In this document: in pieces, positions 31,988 through 43,180 of the stretch | How positions within the stretch are numbered: the first letter of the stretch is position 1 | Layout: each line of letters starts with the position of its first letter | From: Rhizodiscina lignyota | Taxonomy: Eukaryota > Ascomycota > Dothideomycetes > Aulographales > Rhizodiscinaceae | NCBI GenBank assembly: GCA_010015805.1 | Contig: ML978134.1 | Span: 496,001-560,000 of the forward strand | Length of the DNA stretch: 64,000 nt | Reading direction: 5' to 3' | Notes under the pieces: model-generated | The model's input: only the letters and a program-made list of their open reading frames with translations | Database searches by the model: none | What the model was told of the DNA's origin: nothing | Position numbers and translations under genes: made by a program

Positions 31988-33790
31988 TTGTCACCGAGTT
32001 TCCAATACGAGCCACTCGACGCCTCAAAGCGCGAGATCCGGCTGCTGAAGCTTGCGGCAGGTGTCCGCGAGGATCCTATTATCGTGAAGCTTGTCACCGT
32101 CTCGCTCGACGATGATCCGGTCTTTGATGCTCTGAGCTACCTCTGGGGAGAGCAAGAACCTGTATCCTCTATATACATTGGGAGACGCCTCCGGGAATTC
32201 CGCGTTGCTCGAAACCTTCGAAATGCTTTACTTGATCTTCGCGACAAGAGTGAACTAAGAACTCTCTGGGTAGATGCCGTTTGCATCAACCAATCTAATA
32301 ATGAGGAAAGGGGCCATCAGGTTCGATCGATGCGTCAGGTGTATTCAAGCGCAAGAGCCGTAAGAGCCTGGATTGACGTCGAAGTGGACCTTGATGCCGA
32401 GCCTTTCCAGAGATTGCTGCAGCTTGCCAAAGGCGAAATTGCCCTAAAGGACTATGATGCTGAATTCTGGTTTCCCGTGGCTAACATCTTTCGAAGCTCG
32501 TACTGGAATCGGGTATGGATTCAGCAAGAGCTTATCCTGGCTCGCCATATTACTATACACTGCCGAGATAGCATTGTCAACCAAGAAGAGATCCTGAACT
32601 TCCAGTATACCTTCGAAAGGTTAAAATTTCACCATTGGAGAGCATGCCCCGGTTGCCTTACAACTCTCTGTATATTGTGGCAACAGGGAGACATTTGAAC
32701 AGGGGATTTCTAATGCACGAGCGAACCATTGGATTCTCAGCCGTGCAGCATTGCTCGGACAGTTACGTTTCCCTTCCAATTACTATAACTTTCTGGATAT
32801 TTTCTTGCAGTCCTCGCGCTTTCGTGCGCCGAACCGAGGGATCACGTCTACGGTCTCTTGGGCATCATGGCTGATATCGAGGTTGGCGAGTGCGTGGTTG
32901 ACTATAACCTGCCCCTCACCGAGATTTATGCCCAGCTCATGGCCCTGTTCATGAAGAAATATAACAGCCTGACTTTTCTGTGCCACTTGCCTCAGCATCG
33001 AGACACTCCGAACGTACAAAGCTGGCTTCCATCCCCGGAAAAGCGGTCGTGGCTTTGGGGATGGGATCTCGAGAGAAGCTCTGCTTCTGGCGAAATTGCT
33101 GCGGCACGAGCTCATATACATTCAAGTGGGCTGGCGCTTTCGACTCCTGGGCTTTTAATCGATCGTGTCCTTCTAGTGGGTCAGAGAGAGCCAGTGACCC
33201 GCGCTCCGGTATCGACTTGGATGGACGAATTTGAGCAGATGTACTTCCACTTGTGGCCTCTAGAGCAAGGTCATCCGCCATGGCTTAAAGACGAAATTTT
33301 ACAATTATTCCTTTCTTCTTGGAAGGATGATGCCCATCAACAGCTTCTGGGCCGCGGAAAGTTTGACGAAGATGAGCGACAATCCGTTATGAACAGCTTT
33401 CTGGAGTGGCGAAAAGTGCCAGGAATCTCATCACTAAACCTTTACGAAATTGCTCAAGGAGAGAGTGTGAACTCGGAAGCACAGAGTGCAGCACTCATGA
33501 TAGCTAACACTCTCTGGGGTATGATGTTTATCGGCACACAGGCGAAGCGCATGGGGGTTATCGTTCATAACTCCGCCGTTCAGCCCGGCGACGAAGTTTG
33601 GATCCTGTTCGGCTGCCCAATGCCTATCGTGTTGCGTCCTCGTCCGGATGACCACCACAGCTACACTTGGATCGGCCACGCGACGATACCTGGGCTGATG
33701 CACGGGGAAGCCTGCGAAGGGATATCGGATACCGGCGAGCCTGGACCAGACTACAGAGGACCTCCAATTCAAGAGATTACATTGTGGTAG
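31988..33790 (+). CDS. HET-domain protein with uncertain or broken structure
   Basis: HET proteins trigger cell death when incompatible hyphae fuse. The domain is clear: FDALSYLWGEQEP, TLWVDAVCINQSNNEERGHQ, VYSSARAVRAWID and WNRVWIQQELILA, and later the signature AEPRDHVYGLLGI. Three problems remain. First, there is no ATG at the start of the open frame (the codon at 31988 is TTG); an upstream ATG at 31872 would need a 38-bp intron. Second, an intron at 32620-32686 is needed to join TFER to ETFEQG. Third, near 32811-32815 the frame slips: NFLDIFLQSS lies one frame away from ALSCAEPRDHVYG. Either a one-base deletion broke the gene or a 44-bp intron with a weak donor (32767-32810) is removed. 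The rest to 33790 is open. It may therefore be a pseudogene. Confidence 0.7.
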
Positions 33791-34717
33791 TGACAGCGCA
33801 CGAATGTTGAAATAAGTTGATTTAGGAAGGAGACCCTCTTGGGAAGTGCTGGGTTATATACATTAAAGCGCTAATGACTCTATGATCACCTCCTGAAAGG
33901 TAATGTGACGTGAGAGAGCCGCGCTACGAGGACGATCAAATCGCTGTTACTTCGTAGCAGTTCTGACATACCGAACTGCTACCATGTACAGCACGTGTAA
34001 TTAAGATAGAGTACGTACGTTCAATGAAGCTGTTGCGGACTTAGTTATCACTGTATTATCAAAGTTGAGGATCAATACCGAATTTCGACGCGATCAATTT
34101 GCACACACTTCAAGCACATTCACATCACAGCACAGCACAAGTTTCATGCACGTTTTTCGGATTAATTCATACTGTCGCAAAAGCGAGTACACACTAGGCC
34201 CGATTCCCCATTTCCCATGATGCAGTTGGTCTCAGCAGAAGAGTCGAGCCCGATGGTTCGCCTTCCACTGCAAATGTGTCCATCGCCGTACGCATTCGTC
34301 GCGCGGCCGTCGGAGAAAAAAAGGAAAAAAAGAAAAGCCTTGAGGCAAAACGCACAAATAGCAAGCAGTTGTCCATCGACCTGTTCCGTCCACATGAAGC
34401 GTAGTCAGTAACAGAGAAGATTTCCGTTCGCCATGCTGTGCTGCGTTTTCCGCCGTTTCCTTTCGATCGTTCGTCTATTCGAGTTTCACCCATCCGTGTT
34501 GGGGTGAATGTAAAGAATCCCGCAGTTCCGTGTGAGCAAAGCAAATAAAGCAAAGTGTAGCATGTCCCATCGCAATAACAGGACGTCGATCGATCCGTAG
34601 TGTGCGAGCGCAATCACGCTCCGTCGAGTTTCCCTTGCCCTCTCATCATCCGCACTTCGCACGCACTCATTCACCACAACATCCTCTCTAACGCCCCAAC
34701 TCACGTCCCCAGCACCA
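33791..34717. other. Convergent 3' region of HET and COT1 genes
   Basis: No gene is visible in 0.9 kb; the minus-strand frames at 34162-34613 look like 3' UTR of the kinase gene. A perfect 10-bp inverted repeat, GTAGCAGTTC at 33954-33963 and GAACTGCTAC at 33973-33982, could form a hairpin with a 9-base loop. Confidence 0.4.
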
Positions 34718-36852
34718 CTACGTACCCCTGAAAGCATCGAATCTCTTGTAGGTGTAGCCAATGAAGGGCAAGCTCATCTCCGCGCTCTCCTCGATGTCGC
34801 GCGACTGGGCCCGGACAGCAGCCTGCGTGTCCGTCTGCGGAATCTCGTCGATCGGGAAGTACTGCGTGTCGATGCTGCTCTGGAGCTTAGGCTCGAAGGG
34901 CGCGCGGATACGGCGCAGACCCACCCAGTCGACGCCACGGAAGAAGGGGTGCTGCTTGATCTCGTGCGCACCAGTAGTCTTGCCGAGACGAGTTTCGGGG
35001 TCGGTGATGAGGCTGTGATGTTTTTGTCAATTATGATGCGTGTAAAGCGGAGGAAGAATGCAAACCTTCGAATGAAGCCCTCCGCCTCCGGACCGAGCTT
35101 CTGGTCGTGCGGGAAATGAAGATAGCGCTGCCAGTCGATGATCTTGCGGTAAGTGTCGGGCGCCTCCTCGGCGCAGAACGGCGGCCAGCCAATCAAGCAC
35201 TCGAACATGATCGTGCCTACGCTCCACCAGTCGCAGGAGAAGTCGTAGCCCTTGCCAGAAAAGATCTCCGGGGCGATGTAGTCGGGAGTACCGACGGTAC
35301 TATACGCCAGCTGGCGTCGACTCTTGCGCCAGGTGTTGATCTGCGAGCGGTTGGAGACGGTGAGATTGATCTGGTCAAAGTTGATGGATTGGCGGTTGGC
35401 CATGGAGGAACGAGAGTTGCTAGATTTGGTGGTTGCGAGGAGCTGCTGGTAGTAGGAGGCATCGTGTTCCTTGTGGAAGCCGGTTGAGAGACCAAAGTCA
35501 GTGAGCTTGATGTGACCACCACGATCGAGCAGGATGTTGTCGGGCTTAATGTCACTGTTTTTCATTAGATAATGGAGAACAATGCCAATGTGACGTAAAA
35601 CGTACCGATGGATGAAGCCAAGCTTGTGGACAGCCTCGATCGCGAGAGTGAGCTCGGCCATGTAGAAGCGAGTGATGTCTTCGGTGAAGATTTCGTACTT
35701 GATGAGCATAGTCATCAGGTCACCACCAGGTAAGAACTCCATGAGCAGGTAGAGGAAGAAGCTATCTTGGAAGGTCGTGTGAAGCTTGACCACCCAGGGA
35801 CTGTCGGACTCGGCAAGAATGTCACGCTCGGCGCGGACGTGGGCGAGCTGGTCCTTCTTGTACTAGAGTAAAAGTTAGTAAGAGTACGATACATCGATTC
35901 CACTCAAGTTACAAACCATTTCGGACTTGATGAGGGATTTGAGGGCATAGGTCTTGCCGTCGTTCTTGCGCTGCACGAGCCTGACTTCACCGAAGGCGCC
36001 CTTGCCGATAACCTTGATAGTCTGGAAGTTGTCTGGCTTCTCCTTCGTGCGCAGGAAGCGGAGATACTCCCTCTCGGCCCGGCGCATCGCATTCTTCTTG
36101 CGCTCCTTGCTGCTCTCGGAGATCTTGGGGTCATTGACGTACTGCTCCAGTTCCAGTGCCCTGCAAATAGTGAGTCAATGTCGAAGTATCACGAATGTAT
36201 CCAATCCGACGAACCTTCCGTTTCGATCTCTGGCGCGCTGGACAGCATCTCGGAAGAAAGCAGTCACAAGAGTTGTCGAGACCTTCGCCTTCTTTGCCAC
36301 ATTATCAGAGTACTTTTCGGGATCCTTTGCGGGTGGAACATCATCCGTCATCGACTGTGCGGGCGATTGCGCTGGCATCGGAGGAGTGAGGAACTCGTTG
36401 TACGACGTCTGAGAGGCAGCACCAGCAGTTCGTGGTCGCTGGACGTTTGGAGACGGCTGTCGTCCATATGGGCTACCCGCCCTGGGTGTTCCTCCTCCAA
36501 GATTCTGATGCGAGAACTGGTGGACCAGGCCATTTGTACCGTCATTGTAAGGAGCGCGAGCTCCGGCAGCACCAAAGGCGGAGCCGCCGGGAGTGGGGAG
36601 ATTGTTCGACTGTTGCGCGTACTGAGGCTGATAGGGGTTGCTCATGAAGTAGCCAGCACCGCCGTAGCCATTGCCAGTCTGCTGCGTTCCCCAGACTTCC
36701 TGTTGACCGGCCTGATTGGGAAACACGGGCTGCGGGAAGGTGGAGGGGGTGGTGGGGAATTGGCGGCCAGCATCGCCGGCGAACTGGTTGCGGTTTTCGT
36801 TGAAGCCGAAATTCAGCTGCAGCCGGTTCGACGGTGGAGCGTTGGAATTCAT
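34718..36852 (-). CDS. COT1: NDR/LATS-family serine/threonine kinase COT1
   Basis: COT1 (Orb6, Cbk1) is the AGC-type kinase of the morphogenesis network that controls polar tip growth and branching. Five exons, complement of 36215-36852, 35917-36160, 35606-35862, 35066-35554 and 34718-35012, join in phase to 640 residues. The N-terminal 200 residues are Gln/Asn/Pro-rich and disordered. Next comes the MOB-binding basic segment ([20 protein letters not shown] through [17 protein letters not shown]). The kinase domain shows GKGAFGEV at 265-272, Lys287, the catalytic RDIKPDN around 380-386 (split by an intron) and DFG at 399. An NDR-type insert then leads to [12 protein letters not shown]. The C-terminal hydrophobic phosphorylation motif FIGYTYKRF is at 626-634. 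All key residues are intact, so an active kinase is expected. Confidence 0.95.
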
Positions 36853-37880
36853 GATGAGGTGGTAGGGAGGAGGGGGGGAATTTTCGTCGTTTTCCGGCTC
36901 CCTGAGTGAAGTGAGAGTATCTGCGACACACGACTCTATACAGTGAGGAATGTTTACATGTATTCGACAGGACGCAGTGACGCGTGCTTGGAGTGCAGAA
37001 AGCGCGAAAGGTGTTGTGGTGAAGAAGGGTGAGGGCAGGAGAGAAAGAAGAAGGTTGTTGATTTAGAGGTTGTGAGGAAAGCTTCCCCCCTTGCCCTTGC
37101 TAAATGCGGCGCTCACGCCAAAAGCAAGCACTAATCCCGCGGCTGCTCTGACTCCGCCGAGGAAGATGGCAGGCAACAGAAGAATTCAGAGGGCTGCTTT
37201 GTTGGAGGCGTGCAGTGGTGGTGGAGAGGCAGAAGAGAGGAGCATGCGGTGAGGTAGAGGCGTGCGTGCGTGTGGGAGTGAAGTGAAGTTCGGTCGGCTA
37301 GCGCGTGCAGGCCTTGGGCGTGTGAAGCGGCGGCGGCCTCCAGCTCCAGCTCCCTGAGCGGCACGGCGTTTGTGGGGTGGTGGCCCGAATGCTGGATTAG
37401 CCTCAACGCTATATCTACTTCGCCATTTACCAGCCGCCTCTAGCCTTGCACTCTGACTAGAAACATCGAGTGAATTTGTGTTTACCGTTTAACGTCTCTT
37501 GCTTGGCACGGTTTGCTGCCTGCGGTCACGTCACACGCACCGCTCCACTCGGCGCTCCCGCACGCCTTTGTTTCACACGCACCGCTCCTTTGAGGCCCAA
37601 GTCGCTTGCACGCAGAGCCGCTATAGGTGCGTGGCCAGAGTCCGTGTGCCACGATATCGTGCGTCTAAATGCTACTTCCAACAAATGAGAGGCCGCTTAA
37701 TCAGCTCCCTTCTTTAGCTCGCTGATAGGCCGCCGTCGTCGTACTTCTCCGCGCTCCAGCTATTCAAGAAGAGCTCCATCCACCATGGGCGTCATCTTCC
37801 CAGAATGTTTCTTTATGTCATTGCTTTCAGTTGCCAAGTCCGACACAATACAAGGTTCTCTATGAAATATATGTCAATAG
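36853..37880. other. Shared upstream region of divergent COT1 and HET genes
   Basis: About 1 kb upstream of two divergent starts. It probably includes a long COT1 leader, common for this gene. Short frames have no recognisable content. Confidence 0.35.
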
Positions 37881-39686
37881 ATGGCAGCCGCAGCTGGTCC
37901 CAACGACTACGAATATGCCGCTCTCGGGACCGGTCAAATCCGTCTTGTCAGGCTTATGCAGTGTACCTGCAAACATGTTTGCTGTGAAATCATATCCGTG
38001 ATGTTAGAGGAAGCTCCTGAATTTACAGCTTTGTCCTACACATGGGATGCACAAGCACGCTACCGCCCTCTGCTCATAGGAGAACCACCGCAGCAACGGC
38101 GACTGAATATGACCCCAAATTTAGAGGCCTATCTCCGAGAAACACAAGACCGAGAGGATGCCAGAAAAGTCTATGACTGGCGTTGGATAGATGCTATTTG
38201 TATCAACCAGGGTGACAAGAAAGAGAAGGGAGAACAGGTGCCAAGGATGCGAGAGATATACGGAAAAGCAGAACGCATAGACATATGGCTGGGTGCTGCT
38301 AAGTGGTACACGCATCTCGCCTTCACGTTCATGGACAACTGGAAGAGTTTGAGAGGACAAGAAGATCAATCGAAAGTGAAGCGGAACTTCACAAAGACTG
38401 ACCGTATGTTCTACAAGAAAGAACGCAGCCCAGAACGCATCCAACAGCACGAGGCCCGTATCCGCCGTCAGAATGATGACCTCGCGTCAGAAATGTTGAA
38501 GGCAATCAAGGATATGGCACGCGGGTATGAAGAATTGCTGAACCATGATTACTGGCGCAGAGTATGGGTCTTCCAGGAGATAACGACGCCAAAGTCGGAT
38601 GACAGTTTGACGGTCTGTTGTGGTAACCATCGCGCGGCCTGGAAATACTTTAAGCAAATTCAGCCCTCAAACGGCAGGCCCGACATTCACTCCAAATTCA
38701 ATTCTATCTTGACACCTGACGAGAAACGGCTCTTCGTTGAGGAGTTGGCTTTGATCGTCGACGATTTAATAGGGGCATACAATAACAACATCGAAAATTT
38801 GTCGTCCAAAAGTAGCGAAAGGGCCGGAGATGCCGGAGATGCCGATCTTGCGACGTGTGAAACCCTCGAGAGCTGTAAGGTATTGCAGGCGAGTGATCCG
38901 AGAGACAAGCTGTATGCTCTATTACAGCTCACTAAGGATAGGGGGATCATTCCCGCAAATTACGACGTCTCATTCTCTGTGGAATCCGCGTACACGAATT
39001 TCGCAGTTGCTATGATCAAAGATCACAAGAACTTGGATATCCTTGGCTGTGTCGGTATTCAATCTACCCTTAATCTTCCAAGTTGGGTACCGGATTGGAC
39101 GTCGAAGAATACTGCAAAGTACCTCGAGCGAGGCGATGGTGAGAGGCGAGAATATCATGCAGATGCTGATATCAAGGCACACCCGTGGGTCGATGATGGT
39201 ATACTTCATACCTGCGGGTTCTCCCTTGGAACTATCAGACCGCACGAGAGATCGGTGGAGCTCGATCCGGGCAGGCACTGGTACACCTTCGGTCTAGAGG
39301 GCATTTCCACGGGCGACTTGGAGACAGAAGCCCACGGCCATGGCCCTTTCCTTGCGCATCCGCTGGAGAAGTACCATGCCTTTATTCTACTCGGCAGTCA
39401 GTATCCCGTGGTCTTAATGAACACTCCGCCCCCCAATAAGCACAGGTGGTCGTTTGTAGGAGAGGCTTACATCGAAGGCGTCATGCGTGGCAACGGGTTT
39501 CTGCGATTCGTGCGCAAAGAAGTAGCAGAAAGTACCCCTGCAGGTAAATTCTCTGACTTCATTACGTGTTTGGATAATAAAATCGCGACGCATTCTGTAA
39601 TGGAGCCTGTGAAGGGGAAAGAGATAGTGGGGAAGCTTAAAGAGTTAGGCTTAAGTCTCAATTTCACGGAGGTTGAGATCATATAA
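37881..39686 (+). CDS. HET-domain protein
   Basis: This is an intact single-exon gene of 601 residues from the ATG at 37881. The heterokaryon-incompatibility domain occupies roughly the first 220 residues: RLMQCTCKHVCCEIISVMLE, FTALSYTWDAQARYRPLLIG, WRWIDAICINQGDKKEKGEQ, MREIYGKAERIDIWLG and YWRRVWVFQEITTPK. The later conserved motif SDPRDKLYALLQLTKD lies near residue 337. The C-terminal half resembles the regulatory part of these proteins and includes the usual closing block (VLMNTPPPNKHRWSFVGEAYIEGVM). There is no NACHT or WD repeat region, so any partner that senses non-self is not encoded here. An insert of about 60 charged residues separates the ICINQ and YWRRVW motifs, longer than usual. 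The second HET gene lies on the other side of COT1. Confidence 0.9.
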   Translation: MAAAAGPNDYEYAALGTGQIRLVRLMQCTCKHVCCEIISVMLEEAPEFTALSYTWDAQARYRPLLIGEPPQQRRLNMTPNLEAYLRETQDREDARKVYDWRWIDAICINQGDKKEKGEQVPRMREIYGKAERIDIWLGAAKWYTHLAFTFMDNWKSLRGQEDQSKVKRNFTKTDRMFYKKERSPERIQQHEARIRRQNDDLASEMLKAIKDMARGYEELLNHDYWRRVWVFQEITTPKSDDSLTVCCGNHRAAWKYFKQIQPSNGRPDIHSKFNSILTPDEKRLFVEELALIVDDLIGAYNNNIENLSSKSSERAGDAGDADLATCETLESCKVLQASDPRDKLYALLQLTKDRGIIPANYDVSFSVESAYTNFAVAMIKDHKNLDILGCVGIQSTLNLPSWVPDWTSKNTAKYLERGDGERREYHADADIKAHPWVDDGILHTCGFSLGTIRPHERSVELDPGRHWYTFGLEGISTGDLETEAHGHGPFLAHPLEKYHAFILLGSQYPVVLMNTPPPNKHRWSFVGEAYIEGVMRGNGFLRFVRKEVAESTPAGKFSDFITCLDNKIATHSVMEPVKGKEIVGKLKELGLSLNFTEVEII

Positions 39687-40224
39687 ATTGTCACTACAAT
39701 CTCTTCTAATTCTCTAGCCCTTGGTTAATACACATACGTATACAATTCTGCCAATCTCCGTCTACTCTTCCCTTTTCTCTTTCTCTTGCTCTTTCCTTTG
39801 CTCTCCTCTTACAGCATACTCTCAGCCCCTCAAGCGTAAATTCACATTGTTTTCGAGAACGTAGTGATGTCTTCTGTATTAATATTGAATATCACTTGGA
39901 TTGGCTAAATATGATGAGCTAATTTGAAAAAAATGCGCAGTGCGCAGATGACCTGAAACCACGGAGAGCCACAACGCGGAATGATTGGTGGCCAAATACC
40001 TATGGGCTTGCGGCTACCTGTCTGACTTTGAACTGGAATTATTCAATGGGCTTGTATCACCGCTATGCGATGACCCTTCACATCTGAACACTGACTCAAA
40101 AAAGAAAACCGAACGTATCTATCGTACCAGCCTCTACATTGTCTAGAACGCCTCTCTTCGGGCACGATGTTTCTCCAGCACGTACATCGGACGTTTGAGC
40201 ATCACCTATTCTATCCTACACATA
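39687..40224. other. Convergent 3' region
   Basis: No gene is visible. Pyrimidine-rich sequence at about 39755-39815 follows the HET gene and may belong to its 3' UTR. Confidence 0.4.
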
Positions 40225-40879
40225 TTAATCGACATCCACATGCCCACCTTCTATACCATCCCCTTCGTCCACATCGACACCGCCGCCGCCGCCGCCGTCA
40301 GAGGCAGTGGCATGACCGCCTTCGCCTTCACCCTCGTCCTCGCCGCTGCCACTACTAGATGCGCCGCCCTCACCCTCACCCTCATCCGTGGTGCCAGGCA
40401 GGCCGCCGATGAACGGTGTAATTACGCCTCCGGGCTCAGTGTCCGACCCCTCTTCATCGCCCTCGAAGCCGCTGTCCGAGCCGGAGGCCGAGATGGGCGA
40501 ATTGGGTGGCGTTTTAGGAATGCTATCTGCATCGTCGTCGCCGTCGTCGACGGCGCCGACAGGAATGGGGTCTGGAGAAGAGGTTGTAAGTATACACCGA
40601 GTAAATGAGACGATCAAATCTCTTACTCGTTGCACTGCCCGGAGGTCCGACTCCGACCTCTACGACACCGCCGATGCCATCGTCGGTGCCCGACTGCCTC
40701 TTGTACAGAAGAGCCTTGATGGCCCTCCTTTTATCGCCAGGAGCAGCCGCTTCGATCGTTTCAGCAGCGCGGCTGAGGATCACGCCCTTTCTTTCTTGGA
40801 GCACGTCTGTCGAAGGGATTGTGCGACTTGCGCCTAGAGAAACGAGCGTAGCAAAGGCAAGAAGAGCCTGGACACGCAT
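40225..40879 (-). CDS. Secreted acidic Gly/Asp/Glu-rich protein with a Kex2-like site
   Basis: Two exons, complement of 40627-40879 and 40225-40571, join in phase to 199 residues. The start is the ATG at 40879; a TTG four codons upstream is not used. A signal peptide is clear (VQALLAFATLVSLGASR). A basic propeptide follows, with the dibasic site YKR before QSGTDDGIGG near residue 60. Beyond it the mature part is strikingly acidic and low in complexity: runs of Asp and Glu with Gly and Ser (DDGDDDADS, DEGEGEGG, GEDEGEGEGG, VDVDEGDG). There is no cysteine. The intron has a GTAAGA donor and CTCCAG acceptor. I do not recognise a family. A divalent-cation-binding or surface role would be a guess from composition alone. 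Confidence 0.72.
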
Positions 40880-41614
40880 TTTGAAAGACAAAGAAAATAC
40901 TGAGAAAGAGACTTAATGGGAAAGACGTTAAGAAAAATATTGCGGGAACAAGAGGCACTACTATGAAGATGTATTATTCTGTAGATTCCATCAGGGTTTT
41001 ATAGTGGTTCCATAGCAGCTTTTGGGGTAAATGGCTGTTGCCTATGACATGAGAATCATGGCATTAAAGCTCTAAAAAAAGCACCAGCGTAGAAAATGGG
41101 GGATCGTATAATACAGCAATTAACGCTATAGTCGTAAAAGGGCTATTTGGCAGCATAGATCGAGCCTTGCCTACATTTAATTCAGCTGATTTTCAATGGT
41201 TTGAGACGAAGGAGGCGGGAGCGTGAGGAGCGACATCTGGATTCGTACAATGCTTGAATGACTAAAGAGAGGAGACTTAGAGGTTCACCAAACCAATAAC
41301 TATTCTTGATGTTTGTGTGGCAGTTAGTGTTGATCACCTTACTGACGCTTTTTGCATCATGACGACATAGGACACTCGCGATCAACTAATTATGGCTGCC
41401 GTACAACATTCATAAGTTATGCTATCTGTGAAACGCAACAGCAAGCACGAAGTGGTGAATATCGTGGATTAATTAAGGAGAGAAAACCCTGAGCACTATT
41501 CACTAAGAGGAGCGATAGAAAGTGACTCTGAAGTTCTAACCCTCAAGTTTCCTGGCCGTCGTTTTCTGGCTTCGCTCGACGTTAGAACCTTTCGTCTGTA
41601 ATATAATTATAGAC
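40880..41614. other. Intergenic region
   Basis: No gene is visible. A 67-codon minus-strand frame at 41182-41385 is not convincing. Confidence 0.4.
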
Positions 41615-43057
41615 TTACGGTGAAGCCTCTTCACCCTCGGCCGGCTGGATCCGCCGCCTTTTCCCTAGCTCAAGGTATTCCTCGTTGTCGGTAGGAGCCT
41701 TTCTTTTCTCATGTGATGAATTCATCTCCCTAGACCTCCACTCCGCCTGCGCAATCATCTTGTATGCTGCCAACTCCGACTGCAGTCTCTTGGCTTCGTC
41801 TGCCTCGATAGTCCGAGTTCTGAGCTCTTCCTTTAAATTGCTCAACTCGTTCTCTACTCTTTGAAATTCTTTCCTCTCACGTCGCAGTTGGTCCTCAAGA
41901 TTATTAACGGTGTGTTGCACCTGCTCTCGCTCTATCTTCACTTTTTGCTTGAAGAACTCGTGATCCCAGCGACCGAGACGTAATAGCGTTATAGCTTCGT
42001 TATCCAACGAATGAGCATTTGAAAGATGATCGAGGCTTGCTTCCGGCGGACCTGACATGCATGTCGCAGCTTTAAAGACTCTGAAAGCTGAGTCGTTTAA
42101 GGACTCTAAACGGGGCCCGATGTTGCGAAGCCATTTGCCAACTTTATCACCGGGTTCCTGGGGTTCGCAGGACGTCGAGTCTGCTTCAACCTCAATCTCC
42201 CCAATCTCGGACGACTCGGACGACTCTGGACGGATCTCAGAATTCTCCCAGGCCACAACTTGATCGGCTTGGCTCTCGGGATCATATTTAGCGTCCTTAG
42301 CAACATCTGACAACTCCAAAGAGGATTCGCACGGGGTTGTCGAATGCCATTTACAGTCTGGCGGCGCTATACCGTCGAACCAGATCTTGCAGTGAGGACA
42401 GTAGCCATATTCAACCTCCCAGGCACATTGCAAGCAGCGATATATGGCATCGTTCTCGTCTCGAATCGGGATCATCCCGTTTCTTTTCAGGAAATCGTAT
42501 TCTTTCGGTTGGGACTCAGTCAAATCTGGAAGCGGCTCGGTCTCCCAATCGTACGGGTCGAGCAGGTCCGCAGTAGTGAGTGCTTCATCGTCTTCATCGA
42601 CCCAGCTGTTGGTGCTACCCGTGCCATTACTGACAAACGAATTCGCGTCCGACGCGGCGTCATCCTCCTGTGCGTCTGTTGAGGGTCTGCTAGCGAGTGG
42701 ATTGTTGGGCATTGGCCCGCTGGATGGAGCAGGCTCGTCGTCGCTTGATGATAGTTCTTCGGACGTTACGCTTAGACGTGTGTCATCGCTGCGAAAAGTG
42801 CCGTCGTCGGACCCTTCTGGTGGGCTCTGAGGCGCAACGTTGTCGTCGGGCATCCATGCCGGGGGAAGCCATTCCTCCGACGGGTCTGCTACGTGCTGAT
42901 GCTCAGGGTCAATACGATCGGCAGATGTGTCTGACAGCGCCGCTGCTGAAGACCTGGATTTGTTAGTGCATGACGCAAAACACGGTGGACAGGAAATTGT
43001 ATACCGTTCACCCATTGTGAGATCGACTATTCCCAACGTTCTAAGCGCCTCGTCCAT
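41615..43057 (-). CDS. Coiled-coil protein with a Cys4 knuckle, function unknown
   Basis: A single-exon frame encodes 480 residues from the ATG at 43057. The N-terminal 180 residues are acidic and Ser/Asp/Glu-rich, so probably disordered. A compact Cys4 site follows: CLQC at 208-211 and CPHC at 220-223 within YRCLQCAWEVEYGYCPHC, which would bind one zinc. Another acidic linker leads to a predicted coiled coil at about 375-450 (KIEREQVQHTVNNLEDQLRR and onward). The end carries a basic patch, GKRRRIQP, that could be a nuclear signal. Cysteine spacing resembles a zinc ribbon of the kind seen in E3-like or chromatin proteins, but I do not recognise the family. The stop sits directly at a GTAAGT sequence (41612-41617); no usable downstream exon was found. 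Confidence 0.7.
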   Translation of the reverse strand: MDEALRTLGIVDLTMGERYTISCPPCFASCTNKSRSSAAALSDTSADRIDPEHQHVADPSEEWLPPAWMPDDNVAPQSPPEGSDDGTFRSDDTRLSVTSEELSSSDDEPAPSSGPMPNNPLASRPSTDAQEDDAASDANSFVSNGTGSTNSWVDEDDEALTTADLLDPYDWETEPLPDLTESQPKEYDFLKRNGMIPIRDENDAIYRCLQCAWEVEYGYCPHCKIWFDGIAPPDCKWHSTTPCESSLELSDVAKDAKYDPESQADQVVAWENSEIRPESSESSEIGEIEVEADSTSCEPQEPGDKVGKWLRNIGPRLESLNDSAFRVFKAATCMSGPPEASLDHLSNAHSLDNEAITLLRLGRWDHEFFKQKVKIEREQVQHTVNNLEDQLRRERKEFQRVENELSNLKEELRTRTIEADEAKRLQSELAAYKMIAQAEWRSREMNSSHEKRKAPTDNEEYLELGKRRRIQPAEGEEASP

Positions 43058-43180
43058 GATGGTAAAGGTGAAAGAAGAATCAATCGGATCTTACACCTCC
43101 TCAATGGAGAAAGGGAGACTGTCACTTCGCTGTGTCATGGTGCGCGTCGCTCGTCCCTGACATCCACAGGAGGCATACAG

